Source: an uncultured Roseburia sp.
GTDB taxonomy: Bacteria; Bacillota; Clostridia; Lachnospirales; Lachnospiraceae
Reading direction: 5' to 3'
Length of the DNA: 26,223 bases
NCBI GenBank assembly: GCA_910587865.1
Contig: CAJUNX010000051.1
Span: 1-26,223 of the forward strand
Part shown: in pieces, positions 15,373-23,418 of the stretch
Layout: each line of letters starts with the position of its first letter
Position numbering within the stretch: position 1 is the stretch's first letter
The notes under the pieces: generated by a model
Databases searched by the model: none
What the model was told of the DNA's origin: nothing
Seen by the model: only the letters and a program-made list of their open reading frames with translations
Translations under genes and position numbers: made by a program

Positions 15373-16300
15373 CGCTTTTCTCTCCTGCCCCGTTTAACAT
15401 CTGTGAAATAATATACTTTGGCCTTCCCTTGATCTCATCATAAATCTTGGCAATATAATAACCGACAATCCCAAGGCTGATCATCAGCAGGCTTCCGATC
15501 AGAAGCAGCAGGATAATCACGGTCGTAAATCCTTCCAGTGAGTGTCCCATCCAGTATGAAATCAGGGTCTGCACGCCGAGCGCCGCGGAAAAAATCAGAA
15601 ACAGCACGCCGAGAATCGTCGTGATATGCAGCGGCGCCGTCGAAAAAGAAGTAATATTGTTCAAGGCGTACCGGATCAGCGCGCCGGTCGACCATTTGGT
15701 CTCCCCTGCCTGGCGTTCCCGCACCTCAAAGGCAACCGTCGTGCTCTTAAATCCGACCCACGATGACAGCGCGCGGAAAAACACCTGCTTTTCCGGCATC
15801 GCCAGAAGAGCGTCAATCACCTTGCGGTCGAGCAGTTTAAAATCGGACGCACGCGACATATCGATGCCGGTCGCACGGCTGATCATCCGGTAAAAGCTCT
15901 TTGCCGCAAGCCGGTGCCCGGCGCTCTCCTTCCCGCGGTCTGACTTTACCCCTTCGACCACTTCATAGCCCTCCTCCCACAGACGGTACATTTTTACAAT
16001 CGCCTCTGGCGGATGCTGCAGGTCACAGTCAATGATCACGCCGCAGTCTCCTCTCGCGACAGCCAGTCCGGCAAACATCGCCGCCTCCTTTCCGAAATTC
16101 CTGGAAAAAGAGACCGCCTTTGTCGCAGGATACTCCCGGCACACCGCCGAAAGCTCCTCCCATGTCCCGTCTTTTGAGCCGTCATTCACAAAAATCAGTT
16201 CATGTGCAATCTTCTCTCTGTCTAAAAGTTCGCCGATCACCGCATTCGTTTTCCGAATCATCCGTTCCTCATTATATGCCGGTATAATCACAGACAGCAT
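15347..16300 (-). CDS. gtrB: GtrB-like undecaprenyl-phosphate glycosyltransferase (GT2)
   Basis: 317-aa GT2 enzyme of the DPM1/GtrB type, which moves a sugar from a nucleotide donor to undecaprenyl phosphate on the inner membrane face. Seen: MLSVIIPAYNEE at the N-terminus, FVNDGSKDGT (37-46), the DxD-type IIDCDLQHPPE (89-99, D91/D93), FSRNFGKEAA (65-74), and two C-terminal transmembrane helices (~225-248 and 259-284). ATG 16300 has AAGGAG 6 nt upstream; the frame open to 16483 overlaps the upstream gene and is not used. It sits 64 nt after the GT-C-like gene and overlaps gtrA, the normal gtr arrangement. The donor may be UDP-glucose, but this is not shown by the sequence. Confidence 0.93.
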   Translation of the reverse strand: MLSVIIPAYNEERMIRKTNAVIGELLDREKIAHELIFVNDGSKDGTWEELSAVCREYPATKAVSFSRNFGKEAAMFAGLAVARGDCGVIIDCDLQHPPEAIVKMYRLWEEGYEVVEGVKSDRGKESAGHRLAAKSFYRMISRATGIDMSRASDFKLLDRKVIDALLAMPEKQVFFRALSSWVGFKSTTVAFEVRERQAGETKWSTGALIRYALNNITSFSTAPLHITTILGVLFLIFSAALGVQTLISYWMGHSLEGFTTVIILLLLIGSLLMISLGIVGYYIAKIYDEIKGRPKYIISQMLNGAGEKSDGADQSTL

Positions 16301-16364
16301 GTCTATCTCCTTCTTTCCTGTTTTCTGCTCCGCTGCTTTTTGCAGCTTTGAACCGCACGCGTTT

Positions 16365-18623
16365 TTAATATTGCGTCGCCCACTGTGTCCCGCTGCAGGT
16401 GAGCACCCGCCCGGCCTCATTTTCAAACACAACGGTCTGCCGGTCCAGATAGTCTTTGGTTGACTCGTAGTATTCGTCGCCATTCAGCAGCACGATTGTT
16501 TTTATGCCGCGCTCATTGAGATTTTTAAGATTATCCACCGGCATAAAGTGCCATGTATAAAAATCAGAAGATTTCGTCCCCGTGAGATTCTCATACATGA
16601 TATAGTCGATATAGGCCGACCGGTTCGCCATCAGCGGGACCGTCCCCGCCGCATAATGTTCCGCCGCATAAGAAAACAATTCCCGCTTCGCCGCAGAGTA
16701 ATCCTCCGCCATCGCCTCGTTTTCCGCCCAGCCGCCCTCTGGCCTGGCAAAGACAACCGCAGCCTCATTTTCATACAGCACACGGCAGTACTGGTAGTAT
16801 TCCGCAAAACAGCCATACGAATCCTCTGTTTTTGCCACCGTGATCCCGTTCACCTGATCTTCTTCCAGCGTCCGGATGACATCCGGAAATTCGTTTTTAT
16901 CCAGCCGGTATCCGTCGGACGCCGCCCCCTGCAGGCCGTCATTCCAGTACTGCATCGCTTCATCCGCCGTCACGATCGCAGGCCGTGTGATCCCGTCCGC
17001 CTTCGCGGCAGAGGCCACGGCTTCCAGAAATCCCTCCGGCAGCCGGTACGCTCCATAATCCGCAAGCAGCCCGTCCATGCTCTGCCGGTACAGCGGGAAG
17101 AAATTCTTCGTCACCCCCGGCTGGTTGTAGTCGATATTATGGTGCCACATTTTAAAATCATAATTCGTCAGCGTCAGAACGCCGATCGCCGCAATCATCC
17201 CGCTGTAGGAAAAAAACATCGACAGCTGCTTCGTCTCCGCCATCAGCGCCAGCGCCGCCGCCACAAGGATCCACCCCGCTGCCCACAGGATATAGTAATT
17301 CAGAAAATAATAATACGTATCCAGCGCAAACCCGTACCAGCGCGTGTATAATATTATCACCGCCGCTGTCAGAATTACACCTGTTATGCCGGCAGCCACT
17401 ACGGCTTCCTTCTCACTGACACAGTCGGCATTGTGCAGAGTCCAGATCTTTCCCACACGGTTTCTTCCTATATAATAGCATGCGTACACGGCCACAAACA
17501 CCAGCACCGGGATAAAAAACAACAGATCTCCGTACATACAGCGATAGATGCCCGTCGTTTTGTCGTACCCGGCAGACACTCCGTCAAGTGCGGTAAAGAA
17601 TGTACGGAAAAACCATACCACCGCCAGAAGATCACATAACAGAAGGATCGCTGTCACGCCCCAGAATGTCTTTTCCGGAACCGTTTTTCCGCCGTCTGCA
17701 GACGCATCGGATCCGGCTCTCCTCCGAACCGCCCACAGCCCGGTCGCCGCAAAGAAAAGCGCCGGGGCGAAACATGCGGCATATTGTCCGCCGCAGCAGA
17801 CACATGCAGCCGCACAGCCCAAAACCTGAAAGATCCAAAAGCGCCCTTCCGCCTGTTTTTTCCCCGCTGCCGTCAGCACAAAAAAGCCGTATAAGAACAG
17901 CAGCGCACCCGTATTCCAGTAATCATAATTCGCCCAGAGAAGGCTTAAGGACGGATATCCGAAAAAGTAGCAGATACCAAGCACCGGCGCGGCATACCTC
18001 ACCGTCTTTTTACTGCTGACCGCAAGTACCGCCGCATAAAATACTCCTGCCTCAAGAAGTCTTAAAAATATCTCCGCGGCAATAAATGCCTGCACGGACT
18101 GCGTCTCTCCCAGAAACGGCGCCGACACCCCGATAAAAAATGCCTCCATCCCTGCAGAAAATGAGATCTCTCCCCGCCCGCTGCCGTACTGCAGCAGCCG
18201 CATCGCCGCAAGATACTGCTCCGCTCCCACAGAACTTCCGTACTGCGGCTTAAGGGCCGACGTAAATACATGCCCGGCAGTGCCGCAGGCAAACAAAAGG
18301 ACTGCCGTCATGCCTGCCACATCCGCCGCTTTCCAGAAAAAGCGCGCCGCCGCACGCCGTCTCCATATCCCGCCCCACAATACTGCCGCAGGAATGAGTA
18401 ATATCGCCATCACCGCCGCAGGATGTACGCGCCCGATCAGCCTGTCCGAAATCCAGACGCCCAGTACGACAAAGCAGCATGAAAGCATGACGGCATTCAC
18501 CACAGCCGTCATTCCGTTTTCTCTTTCTCCGCTTTTCGGATATAACACCAGCCCTGTCACTACAGCAGCCAGAAGGATCAGTATGATTATCGATATCAGC
18601 ATAAACGCCCCCGGTCTGAACAT
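16365..18623 (-). CDS. Large polytopic membrane protein, putative GT-C glycosyltransferase
   Basis: ~750-aa protein with about 12 hydrophobic helices in the first ~470 residues and a ~270-aa soluble C-terminal part, likely outside the cell. I do not recognise the exact family. As the variable third gene ahead of gtrB-gtrA, it is probably the GT-C enzyme that takes the lipid-linked sugar and decorates a surface polymer. The first large outer loop carries QYGSSVGAEQYL, with an acidic residue as expected for GT-C catalysis, but no consensus motif is certain. Start: GTG 18635 is excluded because it overlaps the -10 box; ATG 18623 would lie within a few bases of the transcript start; ATG 18602 (MLISIIILILL) has GGGGG 5 nt upstream and is a strong alternative. 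Confidence 0.65.
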   Translation of the reverse strand: MFRPGAFMLISIIILILLAAVVTGLVLYPKSGERENGMTAVVNAVMLSCCFVVLGVWISDRLIGRVHPAAVMAILLIPAAVLWGGIWRRRAAARFFWKAADVAGMTAVLLFACGTAGHVFTSALKPQYGSSVGAEQYLAAMRLLQYGSGRGEISFSAGMEAFFIGVSAPFLGETQSVQAFIAAEIFLRLLEAGVFYAAVLAVSSKKTVRYAAPVLGICYFFGYPSLSLLWANYDYWNTGALLFLYGFFVLTAAGKKQAEGRFWIFQVLGCAAACVCCGGQYAACFAPALFFAATGLWAVRRRAGSDASADGGKTVPEKTFWGVTAILLLCDLLAVVWFFRTFFTALDGVSAGYDKTTGIYRCMYGDLLFFIPVLVFVAVYACYYIGRNRVGKIWTLHNADCVSEKEAVVAAGITGVILTAAVIILYTRWYGFALDTYYYFLNYYILWAAGWILVAAALALMAETKQLSMFFSYSGMIAAIGVLTLTNYDFKMWHHNIDYNQPGVTKNFFPLYRQSMDGLLADYGAYRLPEGFLEAVASAAKADGITRPAIVTADEAMQYWNDGLQGAASDGYRLDKNEFPDVIRTLEEDQVNGITVAKTEDSYGCFAEYYQYCRVLYENEAAVVFARPEGGWAENEAMAEDYSAAKRELFSYAAEHYAAGTVPLMANRSAYIDYIMYENLTGTKSSDFYTWHFMPVDNLKNLNERGIKTIVLLNGDEYYESTKDYLDRQTVVFENEAGRVLTCSGTQWATQY

Positions 18624-18633
18624 GATATCTTTC

Positions 18634-18662
18634 ACTATAAGTCACGAAGCCGGGCATGTCAA
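18634..18662 (-). promoter_or_regulatory. Sigma-A promoter of the gtr cassette
   Basis: Minus strand: -35 TTGACA (18657-18662), 17-nt spacer, -10 TATAGT (18634-18639). Transcription should begin near 18627. It lies in the 82-nt gap downstream of the recombinase operon and reads away from it, giving the cassette independent expression. Confidence 0.88.
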
Positions 18663-18705
18663 GTGCGAGAAACATTCCGAAAACGGCGGTGAATCACGGT
18701 AAAAC

Positions 18706-19914
18706 TCACAGTGGCTGCTGTTTTTTTAAAAGCATTCTGCCCTCGTCAATCTCCACCCTCTGTATCTCCCGGACAAACCGCTCATGGTCAAACAGCTCCC
18801 AGCCCAGCTGCGCAAGCAGCGCGCCGGCAAGCTCTTCCTCTCTCCACACACGGTTTCTGCAGCCGTTTCCTTTTGCCCCTTTGCCGCGCTCCCTGCAGCT
18901 CCAGGCTTTATAATAGCCCTGCGCATCCCGGATTGTCCTGCGGCAGAACGGTGAACCGCACGCTCCGCAGAATACTTTTCCGAAAAAAACATGGTGCGCC
19001 CTGCCTTTTCTGTGAACTCCGCTTTCCTGTTCTTTTTTATACCTGTGCAGAATTGCCTGCGCCTGCTCCCAGGTCTGCCGGTCAATAATCCCTTCGTGAT
19101 CCTCCCTGATATAATAGGTGGCGTACCTGTTCCGCTCGTCCGGCCGTTTCGTCAGAAAATTCTGAGGCGCCCGCTTCTGCAGACACTTGTCACCTACATA
19201 TGTCTCATTTGTCAGAATCACATGGATCACCGACGCGACAAATCCGCGCTCCGAGCGCATCCGTTTCGCCCCCATCCGGTTTAACTCCCTGGCGATCTGC
19301 GCATAACTCTCCCCTGCCACAAACCTGCGGAAGACCTCCCGGATAATCCACGCGTCGCCGTTTGGCACCAGCTGTCCGTCTCTTGTGTCGTAACCCAGAA
19401 TCCGGTTGTTTCCAAGATTGTACTCTCCCCGCTCAAAACGCTCACGATACCCCCATCTGACATTCTCCGAGATGGATCTGGATTCATCCTGTGCGATCGC
19501 GGCCAGCAGTGAAAGCATCATCATGCTTGAAGACTGTGCCGTGTCAATCCCTTCTTTTTCAAAATATACGCTGACTCCGTGGGCTTTTAATAATTTTGCA
19601 TAAGACTGCGCGTCAACCACATTCCGGCTGAACCGTGAAATCGATTTTACCAAAATACGATCGATCTTTCCGGCAAGCGCATCCTCGATCATGCGCAGAA
19701 ATTCCTCCCGATGCGCCGTGCATATTCCCGATTTTTCATCCGCATACACCCCTGCAAACTCCCACTGCGGATTCGCGCGAATCTGTTTTTCATAATGTCC
19801 CTGCTGGATTCGAAACGATTCCTCCTGCGATTCCAGCTGTGTGGATACGCGGCAGTATGCCGCCACTCTGGTGCTGCGCCTCTCACGCTCTGGCGCAATC
19901 CTCGTAATTTTCAT
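18706..19914 (-). CDS. Large serine recombinase (third of three)
   Basis: 402-aa site-specific serine recombinase that would cut and rejoin att-type sites. Domains: resolvase catalytic domain (~16-160) with nucleophile Ser24 in YCRVST, the SRFSRN and EESRSISEN-type segments (here DESRSISENVRWG), Recombinase domain (~180-285), and a zinc ribbon (FCGACG ... WSCRERGKG ... NGC). It lacks a long coiled coil after the zinc ribbon. The start at 19914 (MKITRIAP) has GGGGAG 7 nt upstream and lies within the previous gene (32-nt overlap). It is last in the operon, with no clear terminator. All catalytic segments are intact, so it looks functional. Confidence 0.92.
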   Translation of the reverse strand: MKITRIAPERERRSTRVAAYCRVSTQLESQEESFRIQQGHYEKQIRANPQWEFAGVYADEKSGICTAHREEFLRMIEDALAGKIDRILVKSISRFSRNVVDAQSYAKLLKAHGVSVYFEKEGIDTAQSSSMMMLSLLAAIAQDESRSISENVRWGYRERFERGEYNLGNNRILGYDTRDGQLVPNGDAWIIREVFRRFVAGESYAQIARELNRMGAKRMRSERGFVASVIHVILTNETYVGDKCLQKRAPQNFLTKRPDERNRYATYYIREDHEGIIDRQTWEQAQAILHRYKKEQESGVHRKGRAHHVFFGKVFCGACGSPFCRRTIRDAQGYYKAWSCRERGKGAKGNGCRNRVWREEELAGALLAQLGWELFDHERFVREIQRVEIDEGRMLLKKQQPL

Positions 19915-21460
19915 TTGTATTCTCCCCTGTCCATGCCGGTCTCCTGCTTTGTGTCCCGTCGGAGTGCCCCTCTTTTTTCTCTTTTCCCCGCCACTTCTCC
20001 ACAAGATACGCCGGCATCTCCGAGACCCTTCGAAGCCCCGAGGGCACACTGCTCATAAGTCCGCACTTCCAGTGTACATAAACCCGGTGATCCTCCGCTT
20101 CTTCCACCTTCATGACCGGCGCCATCCGGCGCTCATATCCGCTGTGCAGCCCGAAGGTGACAGCGTCAATCAGATCATCCACCCAGTAATAATCCACTCT
20201 TTCAAACGCCTCTGTCCGGCGCTTATATGCCTTTAAAACGGCTGATGCCTCGTCTTTTCTGTCCCGGATCCTCCCGATGTCAAACGTCCGGTATGCCTCT
20301 AACACCGCCTGCTCCACCCGGTCGGATCGCATCACAAAATGTCCCGCCGCGCACACCCAGCCTTTCTGCTGGCTGCCCACGGGGATTTTCTTTTGCTTCA
20401 TACTTTTTCCGCACACAGGGCATCGGATGTAATCTCCGAACGGATAGGTCAGATTCGCATGTCTTCCTTTTTTTACTCCCCCACGGCTGTTCATTTCCAG
20501 TATGTTTCTGCACCGCTCAAACTGTTTCCGTTCAATAATGGGCGCGTGATGTTCCCTGATGTAGTACGCCGGTATCTCGGAAAAATCATTTTTCACCTCA
20601 TGATGGGACAGATGGCTCTCCGTATATTTTTTCTGCAGCAAAATATCGCCGCAGTATTTCTCATTTTTCAGCATCCGGAATATCACCGAGGAATCCCAGG
20701 ATGCGCCGCCGCCCGGGGTCGGTATCCCATCCCTGTTTAATTCCTCCGCAATCTGTTTCGTGCTTTTTCCTTGTTCACATGCAAAGAACACTCTTCTGAC
20801 CACCTTTGCCTCGTCCTCCACAATCACATATGTCCTCTCTCCGTCCGACATATAGCCATAAATCTTTGCCCAGCGGTCAATTCCCTCCTCATAGCGTTTT
20901 CGGATGCTCCATTTTACATTTTCCGAGATCGATCTGCTCTCTTCCTGTGAAAATGCTGCCAGGATCGTAAGAATCATCTCGGAATAAGAAGATCCGGTGT
21001 CAATCCCTTCCTTTTCAAACAGGATCTGAATCCCCATTCCCTGCAGCTGACGGATATATCCGAGGCATTCCAGCGTGTTGCGCGCAAATCTCGAAATGCT
21101 CTTTGTAATGATGCAGTCAATTTTCCCCGACTCGCAGTCTGATATCATCTGCATAAACTGCACTCTCCGGGCCGCCGAGGTCCCGGTCACCCCCTCATCC
21201 GCATAAATACCAACCAGCGTCCAGTCCGGATTGGCCTGAATTTTTTCCGTGTATACCCTCACCTGCATCTCAAAGCTCATCTCCTGCGATTCCAGCTCCG
21301 ATGATACCCTGCAGTAGGCGGCAACCCTGCGTTTGCGCAGACTTTTTTCGTCCTCCGTTTTTTTCGCCGGTCTGAAAATTTTTGTGGCAATTCCCTGGCC
21401 GGCGCCGTCCGGTATCATAATGTTTCCCGTCCTCTCCTCATCCTTTCGCACTCTGCTCAT
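19883..21460 (-). CDS. Large serine recombinase (second of three)
   Basis: 525-aa serine recombinase, the longest of the trio. Seen: catalytic domain from ~45 with nucleophile Ser53 in YCRVSS, SISRFARN and EESRSISENVKWS; Recombinase domain (~200-300) with GIPTPGGGASW; zinc ribbon with RCPVCG and VCAAGH; then a C-terminal region of ~170 aa with charged helix and KCGLMSSVPSG. ATG 21460 has AGGAGG 7 nt upstream and overlaps the stop of the first recombinase gene as ATGA, a translational-coupling junction. The extra open frame upstream (to 21544) lies inside that gene. It shares under half identity by eye with its neighbours, so these are old paralogues rather than a recent duplication. Confidence 0.93.
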   Translation of the reverse strand: MSRVRKDEERTGNIMIPDGAGQGIATKIFRPAKKTEDEKSLRKRRVAAYCRVSSELESQEMSFEMQVRVYTEKIQANPDWTLVGIYADEGVTGTSAARRVQFMQMISDCESGKIDCIITKSISRFARNTLECLGYIRQLQGMGIQILFEKEGIDTGSSYSEMILTILAAFSQEESRSISENVKWSIRKRYEEGIDRWAKIYGYMSDGERTYVIVEDEAKVVRRVFFACEQGKSTKQIAEELNRDGIPTPGGGASWDSSVIFRMLKNEKYCGDILLQKKYTESHLSHHEVKNDFSEIPAYYIREHHAPIIERKQFERCRNILEMNSRGGVKKGRHANLTYPFGDYIRCPVCGKSMKQKKIPVGSQQKGWVCAAGHFVMRSDRVEQAVLEAYRTFDIGRIRDRKDEASAVLKAYKRRTEAFERVDYYWVDDLIDAVTFGLHSGYERRMAPVMKVEEAEDHRVYVHWKCGLMSSVPSGLRRVSEMPAYLVEKWRGKEKKEGHSDGTQSRRPAWTGENTNENYEDCARA

Positions 21461-22539
21461 TTCTCTTCCTCCTGTTCCGCCCTGCACAGGCTCTCCTCTG
21501 CAGAAGGCCGCCGGTCGTTTAGCTGCCGCACTGCTTTCCTGCATCGCTCCAAAAGCAGTCTGTCCGTTTCCTCCAGCGGCATTTTCTTCCCCGTGCAGAG
21601 AAGCTTTCGCCCTATGAGCTCACCCGCCAGCTCAAATATTTCTCTGCTTACGATTCCCTCATGGTGTCCCTCGATAAAAAACTGCTCCACCTGGCCGCTG
21701 TTTTTTCTCACTCTTCTGCCCTGCTCCGTAAACGTTGTGTAGGTCTTATTCGTCATGTAATCCCCGGTATAGCATATGTTTTTCAGCAGGTAGCGAAGTG
21801 TATTTCTGCTCCATCTGCGGCTGCCACCGCGGCACTCCTCCATCCGGTTTAATTCCGCTACAATTTCCGTATAATTTTTCCCCTCCAGCGCCAGCCGGAA
21901 TGCCGCTTTTACCACTTTTGCCTCCTCCCGTTCCACGCGCCAGGTATTGTCCTCCTTCACATAACGATATCCATATCCCGGATGCTCCCACGGCCTTCCC
22001 TGTGCATACCGCTTTTTTCTCGTCCAGGCCAGGTTTTCCGCGATGGATCTTGACTCCTCCTCCGCAATCGTTGCCATAATGGATAAAATCAGCTCCGATT
22101 TCTCATCCACCGTGTCCAGCGCCTCCCTCTCAAAATAAACGCTGACCCCGTATTCCTGCAGTTTCCGAATGCATCTCACGCAGTCTCCCATATTCCGCGC
22201 AAACCTGGAAACGCTCTTTGTGAGGATCCTCTTAAATTTCCCCGCCCCGGCATCCCTCATCATGCGCTGAAATTCCTCCCGCTTTTCTATGCACCGCCCG
22301 CTTCTTCCCTGATCCCCATACACCTCTACAAGCGTCATCCCCGGATGCGCTGATATGTAGTTCTCAAAATGACGCTTCTGCATCTCAAAAGAACCGTCCT
22401 GCATATCCGCATCCGTGCTCACCCGGCAGTACGCCGCCGTCGGCACGGACTCCGCCCCCGCGCCTGCCGCCTGTGCGGTCTCTGCCGTTTTCGCTGCCGT
22501 ATCGCAGCCCTGACATGTGATCGTTTTTGTGATGTTCAT
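21457..22539 (-). CDS. Serine recombinase without zinc ribbon (first of three)
   Basis: 360-aa serine recombinase: a ~32-aa Ala-rich lead, catalytic domain with nucleophile Ser41 in YCRVST, SVSRFARN, EEESRSIAENLAW, and a Recombinase domain (~190-290, GYGYRYVKEDN ... WSRNTLRYLLKN). No Cys-x-x-Cys zinc ribbon is seen; the C-terminus is a short charged helix ending EQEEEK. It is therefore shorter than its two partners and may act with them as a mixed complex or as a direction factor (inference). ATG 22539 has GGAGG 11 nt upstream; an upstream TTG at 22575 is possible but only ~15 nt from the -10 box. First gene of the operon, promoter at 22590-22618. Confidence 0.9.
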   Translation of the reverse strand: MNITKTITCQGCDTAAKTAETAQAAGAGAESVPTAAYCRVSTDADMQDGSFEMQKRHFENYISAHPGMTLVEVYGDQGRSGRCIEKREEFQRMMRDAGAGKFKRILTKSVSRFARNMGDCVRCIRKLQEYGVSVYFEREALDTVDEKSELILSIMATIAEEESRSIAENLAWTRKKRYAQGRPWEHPGYGYRYVKEDNTWRVEREEAKVVKAAFRLALEGKNYTEIVAELNRMEECRGGSRRWSRNTLRYLLKNICYTGDYMTNKTYTTFTEQGRRVRKNSGQVEQFFIEGHHEGIVSREIFELAGELIGRKLLCTGKKMPLEETDRLLLERCRKAVRQLNDRRPSAEESLCRAEQEEEK

Positions 22540-22589
22540 TCTGCATCTGACCTCCCTGCTTCCATCCTGTTTCAATGGATTTTATTCCT

Positions 22590-22618
22590 ATTATAGTATG
22601 GTTTGGGCGGGGTGGAAA
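22590..22618 (-). promoter_or_regulatory. Promoter of the recombinase operon
   Basis: Minus strand: -10 TATAAT (22590-22595, perfect), 17-nt spacer, -35-like TTTCCA (22613-22618, 4 of 6). The start of transcription is expected near 22583, ~45 nt before the ATG at 22539. Confidence 0.6.
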
Positions 22619-22727
22619 ACAGGTGATCGGATATCTTTTATGCAAAACTTGGAATATCCGTGCAGTGAGGGTAGAGGGTTTTTGACAGATTGTAAATCAT
22701 ATATGTAAAGCGTTGTAAAGCATCCGC

Positions 22728-22764
22728 TTGACACGTCTGACAGATCTGTTATAATAGTGTCAGA
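22728..22764 (+). promoter_or_regulatory. Toxin-antitoxin promoter with operator dyads
   Basis: -35 TTGACA (22728-22733), 16-nt spacer, -10 TATAAT (22750-22755). Two dyads overlap it: the perfect palindrome ACAGATCTGT (22740-22749) in the spacer, and TCTGACA (22736-22742) paired with TGTCAGA (22758-22764) flanking the -10. This is the layout expected for autorepression by a RelB/DinJ antitoxin. Confidence 0.85.
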
Positions 22765-22781
22765 TGAAAGGTGGTGAGGAC

Positions 22782-23051
22782 ATGGCTCAGACAACGATGG
22801 TGAATTTCCGGATTGACGTCGACACAAAAAAAGAAGTGGAGGCGGTCTGCGCGGAAATGGGTCTGACCCTGACAGCAGCGATCAGCGTTTTTCTCAGTAA
22901 AGTAAAAAAGGAACGCAGGATACCGTTTGAAATTACGGCGGATCCGGATCCCTTCTACTCCGAGAGCAATATGCGGTACCTGGAGCGTATCATAACGGAT
23001 ATCCAGTCGGGAAAGGCACATTTTACAGAACATGATCTGATCGAGGACTAG
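22782..23051 (+). CDS. RelB/DinJ family antitoxin
   Basis: 89-aa antitoxin that should neutralise the downstream YoeB-like toxin and repress its own promoter. Seen: a ribbon-helix-helix N-terminus, TTMVNFRIDVDTKKEVEAVCAE, then MGLTLTAAISVFLSKV and the DinJ-type RIPFEI, followed by an acidic C-terminal arm ending DLIED for toxin binding. ATG 22782 has AAGGTGG 7 nt upstream; the in-frame ATG at 22764 overlaps the operator and expected transcript start. The gap to the toxin gene is 4 nt, so the genes are co-transcribed and coupled. Confidence 0.92.
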   Translation: MAQTTMVNFRIDVDTKKEVEAVCAEMGLTLTAAISVFLSKVKKERRIPFEITADPDPFYSESNMRYLERIITDIQSGKAHFTEHDLIED

Positions 23052-23055
23052 GAAT

Positions 23056-23313
23056 ATGCGGCTGCTATGGGAAGACAGGGCATGGGAGGATTACAGCTAC
23101 TGGCAGGAGCATGACAGAAAGCTGTTAAAACGCATCAATATGCTGCTAAAGGATATTCAGAGAAACGGATATGACGGAATCGGAAAACCGGAACCACTGA
23201 CCGGAAACCTGAGCGGTTACTGGAGCAGGCGAATTGATGATAAAAACAGAATCGTATACTGTATCAAAAATGATATGGTTTTTATCCTTTCATGTAAAGG
23301 ACATTATGAGTAG
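23056..23313 (+). CDS. YoeB/Txe family toxin (mRNA interferase)
   Basis: 85-aa ribosome-dependent endoribonuclease toxin. The full family pattern is present: LLWEDRAWEDYSYWQEHD at the N-terminus, KRINMLLKDIQRNGYDGIGKPEPL with the conserved GKPE glutamate, YWSRRIDDKNRIVY with the catalytic arginine region, and the C-terminal CKGHYE, with His-Tyr as in active YoeB. Length is typical. It is therefore likely active. Two terminators follow. YoeB is classically paired with a YefM (Phd-type) antitoxin; here the partner is RelB/DinJ-type. Confidence 0.94.
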   Translation: MRLLWEDRAWEDYSYWQEHDRKLLKRINMLLKDIQRNGYDGIGKPEPLTGNLSGYWSRRIDDKNRIVYCIKNDMVFILSCKGHYE

Positions 23314-23341
23314 TAAGGGGAACTGAAGGTAAACTGATCTG

Positions 23342-23371
23342 ATAAGCCGTGGAAAGCCACGGCTTATTTTA
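23342..23371 (+). terminator. Intrinsic terminator after the toxin gene
   Basis: ATAAGCCGTGG (23342-23352), loop AAAG, CCACGGCTTAT (23357-23367), 11 perfect pairs, then TTTTAA. It lies 28 nt after the toxin stop. Confidence 0.92.
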
Positions 23372-23374
23372 ATG

Positions 23375-23397
23375 GGAGACAAAATGTCTCCTTTTTT
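23375..23397 (+). terminator. Second terminator, just before the next gene
   Basis: GGAGACA (23375-23381), loop AAA, TGTCTCC (23385-23391), followed by six T residues. It ends only 21 nt before the ATG at 23419, with no evident promoter in between, so it may act as a leader attenuator for the polysaccharide genes rather than only as a back-up. Confidence 0.85.
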
Positions 23398-23418
23398 AGT
23401 GGAGAAACTCAGCATCGC

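Noticed and set aside
18640..22780. Direct repeats (att sites) flanking the recombinase operon
   Set aside because: Comparing 18640-18720 with 22576-22780 by eye gave only short promoter-like matches. No convincing att core was found.
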